From Eubacteriales bacterium (GTDB taxonomy: Bacteria; Bacillota; Clostridia; Peptostreptococcales; Anaerovoracaceae), in contig JAQWBM010000021.1 in NCBI GenBank assembly GCA_028706405.1, positions 1 through 36,212 of the forward strand: a stretch of DNA of 36,212 nt, in the 5' to 3' direction. The translations under genes were made by a program, and so were the position numbers. Positions 1 to 6,845 of the stretch are shown one piece after another. Below the pieces are notes generated by a model. It searched no databases. It saw only the letters and a program-made list of their open reading frames with translations, and was not told the origin of the DNA. Positions within the stretch are counted from its first letter, which is position 1. Every line of letters begins with the position of its first letter.

Positions 1-25
1 TTGTTTGCATATGTACCTCCAACAT
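1..25 (-). CDS. Possible 5' end of a gene leaving the window on the left
   Basis: On the minus strand an ATG at 25-23 follows a good GAAGGAGG ribosome site, and a second in-frame-spaced ATG at 10-8 follows GGAGG. Only a few codons lie inside the window, so nothing can be said about the product. The DNA just upstream (about 60-110) has a CCCCACTTTTGG stretch that reminds me of the leader of IS21-type elements, which is a memory-based guess. A chance pair of starts is the alternative. Confidence 0.25.
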
Positions 26-121
26 GAATAAATTACCTCCTTCGTTAGGAGATTTTCACGTTTTCAGTATACCAAAAGTGGGGAAAAATCTCGGTCCGAA
101 TTGGGTAATTCAATTATGTCA

Positions 122-379
122 TTAACACCCTGAATGGGGATTTCTGCGGCGCATATCATTGATTAGCTTAAGCTCTTCTTCAGTATGTTGATTCTTATGG
201 GAATGAGGGCGGCGAGAACGTTCCGCAAGGGAATGAATCGTGCCATCATATCGGCGAAGCCAGCGATAGATATATTGCCTGTTACAGCGATACTTGATAG
301 TTGCTTGAGTTACACCATACCTTTGGGAATAATTTATTAGTGATAGACGATATTTCATATCTTGTGTTATACTTGCCAT
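122..379 (-). pseudogene. IS481/IS3-type transposase, N-terminal HTH remnant
   Basis: The 85-residue reading frame starts at ATG 379, preceded by AAGGAGG; an upstream in-frame ATG at 430 has no such site. It shows the helix-turn-helix region of IS481-like transposases: a YGVTQATIKYRCNRQYIYRW recognition region, then the LAERSRRPHSHKNQHT linker and EEELKLINDMRRRNP. In this family the DDE integrase core should follow, but the frame ends after NPHSGC and no continuation is visible in any frame down to position 1. It is therefore a remnant broken at about 122-125, where unrelated DNA begins. It cannot transpose by itself. Family-level call is fairly safe; the exact IS name is not determined. Confidence 0.7.
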
Positions 380-527
380 ACGGAAAACCTCCTTAAAAGT
401 GAATGTTTTTTGTGTGGTAACTTTAAACATAACACATTTGGTGGTTTTCTGTATTTATTTTTTAAATTAGATGTAACACATGTATTGTAATCCTACATTA
501 CTAAAAAGAGATTTAGATGATAAACTG

Positions 528-557
528 TTGACAGAAGCAGTTAATTTCAAGTATAAT
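528..557 (+). promoter_or_regulatory. Sigma-A type promoter of tRNA-Leu
   Basis: TTGACA at 528-533 and TATAAT at 552-557 are both perfect consensus boxes with an 18-bp spacer. The tRNA begins 24 nt after the -10 box, which suits a stable RNA promoter. Confidence 0.8.
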
Positions 558-581
558 TAGTTTTGTTGCGGTTTGAAATAT

Positions 582-664
582 GCGCGCGTGGCGGAATTGG
601 CAGACGCACTAGACTTAGGATCTAGCGGGCGACCGTGGGGGTTCAAGTCCCTCCGCGCGCACCA
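582..664 (+). tRNA. tRNA-Leu (anticodon UAG)
   Basis: Acceptor stem GCGCGCG (582-588) pairs perfectly with CGCGCGC (654-660). Discriminator A661 and an encoded CCA (662-664) follow. The anticodon stem CTAGA/TCTAG (609-613 and 621-625) encloses loop CTTAGGA with anticodon TAG at 616-618, reading CUA and other CUN leucine codons. A long variable arm and the GGTTCAAGTCC T-loop region are present, as expected for a class II leucine tRNA. It stands alone, with its own promoter, flanked on both sides by transposase remnants. Confidence 0.97.
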
Positions 665-676
665 TAAAGTGTCCGA

Positions 677-740
677 AAAGGGCAAAATGAGAACGCTGAA
701 ACGTTGAAATTTCAGCGTTCTTTCATTTTGCCAGCCCTTT
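677..740 (+). terminator. Long hairpin after tRNA-Leu
   Basis: Two arms fold back over about 64 nt: AAAGGGCAAAATGA and GAACGCTGAAA on the left, TTTCAGCGTTC and TTTCATTTTGCCAGCCCTTT on the right, with small bulges. It lies 13 nt after the tRNA CCA and probably ends its transcription, although the trailing T-run is weak. It may also belong to the decayed IS next to it. Confidence 0.5.
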
Positions 741-761
741 GAAAACAAAAAACAAGACCTT

Positions 762-899
762 TTAGGCCTTGATTCCCTCCAGGATTGCTGTCGCACCGAT
801 CATATTGATTGCCCTTCTTAAATTGTAAGCAAGAAAACTAAGCCCCAGCTCCGCTGTGGTTTTCCTGATCCCCTTGCACAGCACATAGTGTGCTTCGTG
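762..899 (-). pseudogene. IS1182-like transposase, C-terminal remnant
   Basis: Reading the minus strand up to a TAA at 764-762 gives YVLCKGIRKTTAELGLSFLA followed by YNLRRAINMIGATAILEGIKA. This matches the extreme C-terminus of IS1182/IS4-type DDE transposases (xLRGKxKVxxExxLxxLAYNLxR pattern). An in-frame TAG lies just upstream at about 900 and no start codon serves it, so only about 40 codons survive. Together with the IS481 piece at 122-379 it brackets tRNA-Leu with IS debris. The family call rests on remembered C-terminal patterns, not on a search. Confidence 0.6.
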
Positions 900-1080
900 A
901 TACTACGCTTGATGAACAAATGAGGTTAATCTAATATAGAAAAGGGGGAGTCGGACTCACATTAAAAGATATCTGCACGATGGCGGCAAAAGCTATCGTG
1001 ATTTTTCCTGCTGAGTATTTTCTTTTGCGTTTACATCCTGACATTATCACTTATTAAATACAAGTATTTTTTTAATTTTC

Positions 1081-1108
1081 TTGACGTACTTGAAGGGATT
1101 TGTATAAT
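1081..1108 (+). promoter_or_regulatory. Promoter of LysR regulator gene
   Basis: TTGACG (1081-1086) and TATAAT (1103-1108) are separated by 16 bp. The start codon at 1221 leaves a 5' leader of roughly 105 nt. Confidence 0.7.
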
Positions 1109-1220
1109 ACAAATAAAGGTGAGAACATCTTTTATTCTTGTTTCGATTTGTAAAGATTATTGTGAAGTTTCCTTAAGTACTATAACATTTACAATTTTAA
1201 GTATAGGAGAAATATAAGGA

Positions 1221-2105
1221 TTGGATATCAAGCAGTTAAATATTTTTTTAGAGGTATGCAAATATAAGAGTTTTTATCAAACTTCGAAAATGCTATATAT
1301 GACACCTCAAGGAGTCAGTAAGAAAATTAAGAATCTGGAAAATGAATTAGGAATTGCGCTGTTCGAAAGGGATTCAAAAGGACTTCGGCTTACACAGGAA
1401 GGTGATTATTTATATCAAAACAGCGGCGATCTGGTTCGGGAGTATAATGCACTTATGCAAGAACTGGCGAACCTTAGAGGCTCGAAAACCGATTTGATTA
1501 ACCTTCGTGTAGCAACTGATATGTTATGCACTTTGCCATCTGACGTTCTGCTGTCATTTGCGTCTGCTTATCCTGAAATCAAACTAATGACGACTGAAGA
1601 TTATGAGATGGAGTGTGAAAACTCCATATTCAATGAGACTGCAGATATTGCCCTCACTGCTTTTCCGATGGACACCAGAAAATTCACTTGTTTCCCCGTT
1701 ATTAAAAAGCAGGTTTATCTTTTAGTTTACAAAGATCACCATCTGGCCAGTAAAGAGCAGATTTCTCTTAATGATTTGAATGGGGAAAAACTTATAACAA
1801 TGGATTATAAACATAGAAGTTATCTATCCTTTGAACAGATTTGCAGAGAAAAAGGAATCCATACTCATATTGTTGACATGACCAACAGTATTCTTGGCTT
1901 ATACTATAAGGCGCATAACCAAAGGGGGATCGGATTTTCTGTTGAAGGTATCGTGGACAAGCTCAATTATCCAGATGTTCGCACCATCCCTATCGATATA
2001 GAAGAATATGCCTGGAATATAACATTGATCACGAAAAAAGGCAGACAAATTTCCAATACGACACAAATCCTGATTGACCACATCCTGCGAAAGTGTTCAT
2101 CTTAG
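1221..2105 (+). CDS. LysR-family transcriptional regulator
   Basis: The 294-residue product has the LysR architecture. Residues 1-60 hold the winged HTH (MDIKQLNIFLEVCKYKSFYQ, then TPQGVSKKIKNLENELGIALF and the ERDSKGLRLTQEG wing), and about 90-290 form the effector-binding domain with two periplasmic-binding-like lobes. Length is normal for the family. The TTG start at 1221 is chosen because MDIKQL is the canonical LysR beginning and AGGAGA lies 10 nt upstream. A strong promoter sits at 1081-1108. The alcohol dehydrogenase gene starts about 120 bp downstream in the same direction, so the regulator may control it, but LysR proteins usually control divergent genes and no divergent gene is present here. 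The effector cannot be inferred. Confidence 0.9.
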   Translation: MDIKQLNIFLEVCKYKSFYQTSKMLYMTPQGVSKKIKNLENELGIALFERDSKGLRLTQEGDYLYQNSGDLVREYNALMQELANLRGSKTDLINLRVATDMLCTLPSDVLLSFASAYPEIKLMTTEDYEMECENSIFNETADIALTAFPMDTRKFTCFPVIKKQVYLLVYKDHHLASKEQISLNDLNGEKLITMDYKHRSYLSFEQICREKGIHTHIVDMTNSILGLYYKAHNQRGIGFSVEGIVDKLNYPDVRTIPIDIEEYAWNITLITKKGRQISNTTQILIDHILRKCSS

Positions 2106-2228
2106 AGATTGTACCTGATAAACAATTTTGAGTTACATATCAACAACGTTTATTTGTTTGTAATTCCTCTGAAGTTAATCGATAATATAGATATTGTTAT
2201 GGATTTAACAAAAGGAGGATATTTTAAT

Positions 2229-3290
2229 ATGAAAGGTTATGCTTCGCTTAGCGTCAATAAACATGGATGGATTGAAAAAGATAAGCCGTCTGCCGGACCA
2301 ATGGATGCTGTTCTTCGTCCTATTGCGGTTTCAATTTGCTCCTCAGACACTCACGCCATGCACGGTGGTGCAGGTGAATTAATTAACGTTATACTTGGTC
2401 ATGAGGCTGTCGCAGAAGTTGTGGAGGTGGGAAGCCTTGTTCATGAGTTTAAGCCTGGAGACATCGTGGTTGTTCCCTGCAATACGCCCGACTGGGAAAA
2501 AATTGCATTGCAACAGAGAAATTCCAATAATGCTCATGATGAAGACTTAATGAGCAGCTTCAAATTCCTTTTGCGCAAGGATGGTGTTTTTGCCGAATTT
2601 TTCTCAGTGAACAACGCTGATGCGAATCTTGTCTTGTTGCCTGAGGGTGTTTCTACAGATGCCGCATTGATGGCTACCGACATGATGTCGACGGGCTTTT
2701 ATGGAGCTGAGATGGCGGACATCCAGTTGGGTGATACAGTAGTTGTGTTTGGAATCGGGCCGGTTGGTCTGATGGCTGTAGCTGGTGCAAAATTGAGAGG
2801 TGCCGGAAGAATCATTGCCATTGGAACCAGGCCAAACTGTGTTGCACTTGCTAAAGAATATGGAGCTACTGATATTATAAGTTATAAAAATGGCAATATT
2901 GTTGAACAGATTCTTTCACTTGAGAATGCCAAGGCAGATTGTGCGATAATTGCTGGTGGTAATACGGAGTCAATGAACCAGGCGTTGCAAATTGTTAAGA
3001 ATAACGGCACGATAGCGAATATAAATTTCTTTGATGCCGCGGAATCGTTTAACATACCAGCATATAATTGGGGATTGGGTATGTCCGATATTACAATTCG
3101 TGGGGGTTTCTGTCCTGGAGGAGCACTCAGAATGAAGAAGATGCTTAATCTAATCAGGAATAACAGGGTATCTCCAGAAAAGTTGCTAAATTATAAATTT
3201 GAAGGATTTGATAAAATTAAGGATGCCTTTATATTAATGGATGAGAAGCCAGCAGATTTAATAAAGCCGGTTGTTCATATTCAATGGTAA
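2229..3290 (+). CDS. NADP-dependent secondary alcohol dehydrogenase (zinc MDR family)
   Basis: It likely interconverts secondary alcohols and ketones (for example acetone and isopropanol) with NADP(H) in the cytosol. The 353-residue protein closely resembles, from memory, the Clostridium beijerinckii secondary ADH: MKGYASLSVNKHGWIEK start, catalytic zinc ligands C37, H58 with E59 (GHEAV), and D149 in ATDMMSTGF. The Rossmann region has GIGPVGLMAVAGAKLRGAGR, followed by AIGTRPNCVALAKEYGA. The G-T-R triad and the Tyr of KEYGATDI correspond to the residues that select the NADP 2'-phosphate. Start 2229 follows AAAAGGAGG by about 9 nt; an upstream in-frame start at 2109 lacks family similarity. The LysR gene precedes it. 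A cluster of hairpins, the last at 3548-3575, follows it. Confidence 0.9.
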   Translation: MKGYASLSVNKHGWIEKDKPSAGPMDAVLRPIAVSICSSDTHAMHGGAGELINVILGHEAVAEVVEVGSLVHEFKPGDIVVVPCNTPDWEKIALQQRNSNNAHDEDLMSSFKFLLRKDGVFAEFFSVNNADANLVLLPEGVSTDAALMATDMMSTGFYGAEMADIQLGDTVVVFGIGPVGLMAVAGAKLRGAGRIIAIGTRPNCVALAKEYGATDIISYKNGNIVEQILSLENAKADCAIIAGGNTESMNQALQIVKNNGTIANINFFDAAESFNIPAYNWGLGMSDITIRGGFCPGGALRMKKMLNLIRNNRVSPEKLLNYKFEGFDKIKDAFILMDEKPADLIKPVVHIQW

Positions 3291-3656
3291 TCACAAATAT
3301 GAAACAGGCAAACTTAAAAGTAAGGACACAACACCAAATGGTCTAAGGTGCATTGCGCTATGAAAGCTGGCTGTTTCTGAACTCTATATTATAAAGTTAT
3401 TTCTTCAGGAAAATAAATTTTCTATTTTCGTTTAGATTATAAGGGACGCTTTCCCCCGACTCGAAAAATCTTTTCCCACTATGGTTACAAGATTTTTGTC
3501 GAAAGAAGTCGATTGCTGTTGCGGTTGACTTCTTTAACTTTTGTGGTAAAACAGATACAGAATTGTATCTGTTTTAACCTGATTATTTATATAACTAAAT
3601 TTTAGGTTTTATACGACATGTAAATAAAACGATATTATATCAAAAGGGAGAATTCT
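3291..3656. other. Gene-free stretch with three hairpins
   Basis: There is no convincing ORF. Three potential stem-loops lie in series. AAAATCTT/AAGATTTT is at about 3464-3497. GAAGTC/GACTTC is at about 3505-3533. The symmetric hairpin at 3548-3575 comes last. The last is annotated as a terminator; the first two could belong to a transcript end or to an unknown small RNA. The downstream gene has an AAAGGGAG ribosome site just before 3657. Confidence 0.4.
3548..3575 (+). terminator. Terminator hairpin after alcohol dehydrogenase
   Basis: AAAACAGATAC (3548-3558) pairs with GTATCTGTTTT (3565-3575) around a 6-nt loop. The A-rich and T-rich flanks make it usable in both directions. Confidence 0.6.
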
Positions 3657-4281
3657 ATGGACTCAAATAAAAAGGTCATTACCATTCAACTTGTATGCGC
3701 CTTATTCGTTGGACTGTTCACAGGGATTCTGACGGTGTTTGGGCAAAAAGTACCTGCCAGGTTCGCTGAATTCCTTGGCAAACTCGGGGGCGGTTTGGCT
3801 AATACCAGCATTCTTTATAGCATCAGCTGGAAAGGGGAAATATTTATCGATTCTACTCTGTATAGAAACGCTTGTAGTTTGCGTAATTTCATACTATTGG
3901 GTAGAATCAGTTGTAAACAGTCATTCCTTTTCATTTGGAGGCTACTATTTTTATATCTGGCTTGCCTGTGCTGCCGTGGCAGGCATCATTTTCGGAGCAG
4001 GTGCTTTTTTGCAAAAAGACCCGAAATATGATTGGGTTGCAAGTATATTACCCTCTGTTTTTCTTGCTGAAGGCTTAAACGAATTACTACATTTACCCGA
4101 TTACATGCACATGATTCCTGCTATTATTGGTAGGATTATCATTGGTCTTTCTCTATACTTCTTTATTTATAAGGGTAATTGTTTCCGACGCAAGACACTG
4201 TTTTCCTTTTGTGCGTTTTCTATTTTAGGATTGGCTGGATATGAGATTCTTTTCCTGCTGACATCTGGCACAGCATATTGA
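3657..4281 (+). pseudogene. DUF6518-like integral membrane protein, frameshifted
   Basis: Two overlapping frames share one protein. Frame one (ATG 3657, after AAAGGGAG) gives the first membrane helix, ITIQLVCALFVGLFTGIL, up to VFGQK. A second frame, offset by +1, continues as YLPGSLNSLANSGAVWLIPA and runs to 4281. The motif LPGxLNxLANSGAVWLxPAFF and the later SVFLAEGLNEL are what I associate with DUF6518. Dropping one base from the A-run at 3745-3749 joins them as FGQKYLPG, giving about 207 residues with some six membrane helices, a normal family size. Function is unknown for the family. Either the gene is broken or the assembly carries one extra base. Confidence 0.7.
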
Positions 4282-4578
4282 TATACTTTCCTCTGTGAAC
4301 AGTTTTTTGATAAAGACACTTAGCAAGATTAAAGAATAATGTTCAATCTATGTTTCTTGAGTACAATGGATATATAAATTTTAATTTTGGTACGCTATTT
4401 TCTACAATGGGATAATGGAATTACTATGAATGAAATGCAAAGCTACATTTTTGTTGGTAATAAACCAATAAAAATGTGTTGAATTAAAAAGTAAGCTCCA
4501 GTTTCCTATTTGAAACTGGAGCTTACTTTTTAATTCAACACATAGGTGCGTATGCATAGTAAGATTTTCTCAAACTGC
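4282..4578. other. Gene-poor region containing the 32-bp inverted repeat
   Basis: No gene over 20 codons is convincing. A short frame from ATG 4426 encodes MNEMQSYIFVGNKPIKMC and stops at TGA 4480-4482, inside the left arm of the inverted repeat. It looks like the first codons of a longer gene cut off by the repeat, but that is inference. Confidence 0.35.
4474..4543. repeat. Perfect 32-bp inverted repeat (6-nt loop)
   Basis: The left arm 4474-4505 and the right arm 4512-4543 are exact reverse complements over 32 bp, separated only by CTATTT. The arms start ATGTGTTGAATT and end CTCCAGTTTC. The length and perfection exceed an ordinary terminator, although the internal A-run and T-run (about 4485-4490 and 4526-4532) would allow bidirectional termination. 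A small MITE-like element or a processed RNA hairpin are alternatives. Confidence 0.85.
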
Positions 4579-4608
4579 TTGACAAACATTTACCGGAAAG
4601 TATAGAAT
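4579..4608 (+). promoter_or_regulatory. Promoter of the structured leader and DUF2325 operon
   Basis: TTGACA at 4579-4584 is followed by TATAGAAT at 4601-4608, giving a 16-bp spacer to TATAGA or 18 bp to TAGAAT. The first open reading frame starts at 4928, so the transcript would carry a leader of about 310 nt. Confidence 0.6.
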
Positions 4609-4611
4609 AAA

Positions 4612-4885
4612 AATAGTTAGTTGCCGCTAACCATTTTATTTGGCTTGGTGGTTAGTCATAGCTTACTCGCGTTACGGACAGAAAGGTGAATTATGATACC
4701 TTTGACAATGGCGAATGTTGGGGAGTAAAAACTTAATTAAAAAGGTGGGCGACAAAGAAGAAACGCGGAAATAGGAAGCCGAACCCATTGAGGTGGAATA
4801 ACTTTTAACCGTGCGGAGAGAAGAAATTCTCCGCATCTTTAAGACCTTGAGGTTAGCCATTGCTAACCCGAGCTAATAATTTGAA
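4612..4885 (+). ncRNA. Candidate structured leader RNA / riboswitch-like element
   Basis: The leader between promoter and DUF2325 gene is rich in stems. CTAACCA 4627-4633 pairs with TGGTTAG 4649-4655. AAAGGT pairs with ACCTTT at about 4682-4703. TGCGGAGA 4812-4819 pairs with TCTCCGCA 4828-4835, and GGTTAGC 4851-4857 pairs with GCTAACC 4862-4868. The GCTAACC copy at 4626-4632 is also perfectly complementary to GGTTAGC 4851-4857, so local and long-range pairings exclude each other, as in riboswitches. I cannot match it to a named RNA family. The downstream metal-binding gene makes a metal-sensing role a guess only. Confidence 0.45.
4812..4840 (+). terminator. Terminator-like hairpin inside the leader
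   Basis: TGCGGAGA (4812-4819) and TCTCCGCA (4828-4835) form an 8-bp GC-rich stem with an 8-nt loop, followed by TCTTT. The T-run is short, so it would be a weak or conditional terminator. Its place about 90 nt before the DUF2325 start fits an attenuator. Confidence 0.45.
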
Positions 4886-4927
4886 AGAGAAAGTAAAAAA
4901 GAGAAAGTAAAAAGGAGGGTTGTCGAT

Positions 4928-5215
4928 ATGAGCGTAGTTATAATTGGCGGACATGCCCGTATGACCTGCGAATACAAAAACATATGCAGTAGGCATGGTT
5001 GCAAAGCGAAGGTGTATACTCAGGCGGTAAGTAATTTGGAAGGTATAATTGGTCAGCCTGATTTAATTATTCTATTTACAAATCCTGTTTCGCATAAAAT
5101 GGCGAAGATAGCCAAGAAAAAAGCCGCTCTTCATGATATTGCGCTTGTGCAATCTCATTGCGGCAGCGGAAGCGCGCTAAAAGCCATTTTAACAAGTATG
5201 AAAGGAGCGGTTTAG
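4928..5215 (+). CDS. DUF2325 domain-containing protein
   Basis: The 95-residue protein begins MSVVIIGGHARMTCEYKNIC, the GGH signature of DUF2325. It continues with an alternating beta/alpha pattern (DLIILFTNPVSHKMAKIAKK, then ALVQSHCGSGSALKAIL) typical of the family's small Rossmann-like fold. The biochemical role is not established. The ATG at 4928 follows AAAAGGAGG by 8 nt. The heavy-metal-associated gene starts 2 bp after its stop, so the two form an operon, read from the structured leader. Several conserved Cys and His residues (C14, C20, C25) could bind metal or sense redox, which is inference. Confidence 0.85.
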   Translation: MSVVIIGGHARMTCEYKNICSRHGCKAKVYTQAVSNLEGIIGQPDLIILFTNPVSHKMAKIAKKKAALHDIALVQSHCGSGSALKAILTSMKGAV

Positions 5216-5217
5216 GT

Positions 5218-5427
5218 ATGGAGAAAATAACTTTGCGTATTGAGGGAATGGCATGCGGTCACTGTGAGGTCGCCGTTCAGAACGCTGTTCGGAAGCTTCC
5301 CGGCATAAAGAAAGTTAAAGCCAATAAGCGCAAAAAGGAATCGGTTATTGAGTTTGATGAGGCTGCCGTGACACTGGAGCAAATCGTGGACGAGATTAAC
5401 AGCACTGGCTACAAAGTAATTTTGTAA
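5218..5427 (+). CDS. Heavy-metal-associated (HMA) domain protein, CopZ-like
   Basis: The 69-residue protein is a single HMA domain. The metal-binding GMACGHCEVAV loop (CxxC at C13 and C16) is near the start, and the beta-alpha-beta-beta-alpha-beta pattern ends in EINSTGYKV. Such proteins are soluble chaperones that pass Cu(I) or other soft metals to P-type ATPases, or act in storage and sensing. Start 5218 follows AAAGGAGCGG; a longer frame from 5158 overlaps the DUF2325 gene and is not needed. No metal ATPase or copper regulator is nearby. The basic KKVKANKRKKE stretch is unusually lysine rich. Confidence 0.88.
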   Translation: MEKITLRIEGMACGHCEVAVQNAVRKLPGIKKVKANKRKKESVIEFDEAAVTLEQIVDEINSTGYKVIL

Positions 5428-5496
5428 TGCTGAACAACGGATTCCTTTGTTAAAGAAAATATAAAAAGGATATTGAAGGAGGTGTAATGGAAAATC

Positions 5497-6093
5497 GTGT
5501 ATCTCTGCAGCAGGTTAATAGATTACCATGAAATTATAGAGTGCATTACAGGCGCTCTGGACGCAAAAGATCCATATACGGCAGGACACTCGCGGCGCGT
5601 AAGCGATATGGCGCTGAGGACATGTTTTTTCATGGACCTGGGTAATGATGTTACCGATAAAATACATATTGCATCCCATCTTCATGATATCGGAAAAATC
5701 GGTATCCCGGACGCCATATTGAACAAAGCAGGGAAACTGAATGAATTGGAATGGGAAGCGATAAAAACACACCCGCAGCGCGGTGTTGACATTTTAAGCG
5801 GATCTGTCCATCTGGCGCAGATGAAGGATATCATCCTGCACCACCATGAACGGTTTGACGGATCAGGTTATCCGGCTGGGCTAAAAGGCGAAAAGATACC
5901 ATTGGGAGCCAGGGTAATCGCTATATGTGATTCCATCGACGCTATGACATCAAACAGGATATATCGCAGTGCGTATTCCCTTGAATATTGTTACATGGAG
6001 ATAGAGAAAAACCTCGGAAAGATATATGATCCCGCCATAGGGAGGCTTGTTCTCGATCATTGGCATGACATTGTAAAAAATAATAGTGAATAG
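5497..6093 (+). CDS. HD-GYP domain protein (putative c-di-GMP phosphodiesterase)
   Basis: The product would hydrolyse cyclic di-GMP. The 198 residues are almost wholly an HD-GYP domain: DAKDPYTAGHSRRV (H31), the HD pair in SHLHDIGKIGIPD (H63, D64), THP (H92), the HHHERFDGSGYPAGL signature (H115-H117, GYP at 124-126), and D145 in AICDSIDAM. All expected metal ligands are present. No sensor domain precedes it. The start is uncertain. GTG 5497 lies 14 nt from AGGAGG, too far, while ATG 5487 is correctly placed but runs in another frame and stops after 14 codons. Removing one A from the GGAAAATC run would join that ATG to this frame. It is thus either a GTG-started gene or a third single-base frameshift. 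Confidence 0.8.
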   Translation: MYLCSRLIDYHEIIECITGALDAKDPYTAGHSRRVSDMALRTCFFMDLGNDVTDKIHIASHLHDIGKIGIPDAILNKAGKLNELEWEAIKTHPQRGVDILSGSVHLAQMKDIILHHHERFDGSGYPAGLKGEKIPLGARVIAICDSIDAMTSNRIYRSAYSLEYCYMEIEKNLGKIYDPAIGRLVLDHWHDIVKNNSE

Positions 6094-6200
6094 GTGTAGC
6101 AAGTAGATTTGCACTTATAAGCGTGCTGTATAGCATAAGTTAAGTTAATTATTAATTGCTAATTGCCTGCGCTGTGTTATAATTCTGATATCAGCTAAAA

Positions 6201-6242
6201 GTGTGATCCTTCACTTAGGTGAAGAACACCACCTTTTCTTTT
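6201..6242 (+). terminator. Terminator after HD-GYP gene
   Basis: CTTCAC and GTGAAG form a tight stem with loop TTAG. GTGT and ACAC extend it, and CCTTTTCTTTT follows. Confidence 0.6.
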
Positions 6243-6338
6243 GGGTAAGCACTATATTCACGTTGACCGAACCAGGAGTAAAAAAAGAGACAATATGAAG
6301 CATATTTTTGTGTTATATATATCAAAAGAGGGCGCAAA

Positions 6339-6623
6339 ATGAATTATACCGGATTGATTATAGGAGCTGCCTCATTCATAATTATCGGGGCTTTCCATCC
6401 GATAATAATTAAGTGCGAATATTACTTTACATATAGAATCTGGTCTGTCTTCTTGGTTTTTGGCGTTATGTTCCTAACAGCGTCATGTTTTGTATCACAT
6501 TTTATCATATCGTCCGTTCTTGCCATCCTTGGCTGTACCTGCCTGTGGTCGATAATTGAGCTTAAGAAACAAAAAGAGCGGGTAGAAAAAGGCTGGTTTC
6601 CAAAGAATGAAAAAAACGACTGA
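6339..6623 (+). CDS. DUF4491 family small membrane protein
   Basis: The 94-residue protein begins MNYTGLIIGAASFIIIGAFH and ends ELKKQKERVEKGWFPKNEK. The combination of the IGxFHPIxIKxEYYF segment with the RVEKGWFPKN tail is the pattern I recall for DUF4491. Three hydrophobic segments (about 4-20, 34-50 and 54-72) predict an integral membrane protein with a basic cytosolic tail. The function of the family is unknown. The ATG at 6339 follows GAGGGCG. It is a single gene, closed by a strong terminator 27 bp downstream. Confidence 0.85.
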   Translation: MNYTGLIIGAASFIIIGAFHPIIIKCEYYFTYRIWSVFLVFGVMFLTASCFVSHFIISSVLAILGCTCLWSIIELKKQKERVEKGWFPKNEKND

Positions 6624-6649
6624 CTTTCTTCAAGCGGAGGCTTGATTCA

Positions 6650-6692
6650 AAAGACCACTTCAAAGTGTAAAGTGCTTTGAGGCGGTCTTTTT
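6650..6692 (+). terminator. Rho-independent terminator after DUF4491 gene
   Basis: AAAAGACC pairs with GGTCTTTTT at the base, TTCAAAG pairs with CTTTGA in the upper stem, and a T5 run follows. The A-run on the left makes it bidirectional. Confidence 0.8.
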
Positions 6693-6803
6693 ATCATGCA
6701 AATCAATATTATACCATATGACGCTTGCGTCTTTTTCGGCATCGTACTCGATTTCAACCTGAACGGGTATTTTGAAGTCAGGAAGTTGATGCGGTCGATA
6801 ATT
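6660..6803 (-). pseudogene. Possible protein-coding remnant, no start codon
   Basis: One minus-strand frame is open for about 47 codons and has a credible protein composition: PDFKIPVQVEIEYDAEKDAS followed by VIWYNIDLHDKKTASKHFTL and a TGA at 6662-6660. It has no start codon or ribosome site and its 3' end overlaps the terminator hairpin. I do not recognise the family. It may be the tail of a lost gene, consistent with the debris on its right, or chance. Confidence 0.3.
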
Positions 6804-6845
6804 TTAATATTCAGTTAACATTTCCATTGTTTATAAACAAGATTG

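Noticed and set aside
557..796. 79-residue minus-strand frame antisense to tRNA-Leu
   Set aside because: It contains the RRDLNPHGRPLDPKSSASANSA string, a well-known artefact of translating the reverse strand of a leucine tRNA.
931..1044. 37-codon minus-strand frame, MSGCKRKRKYSAGKITIAFA onward
   Set aside because: No ribosome site, no recognised family and a position next to IS debris; chance is the better explanation.
3745..3752. Programmed frameshift at the A-run of the DUF6518-like gene
   Set aside because: The needed change is +1, and the A-run does not form a classical slippery heptamer in the reading frame; mutation or assembly error is simpler.
4672..4860. 62-residue minus-strand frame across the structured leader
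   Set aside because: It has no ribosome site and runs antisense to a region whose stems explain the sequence better.
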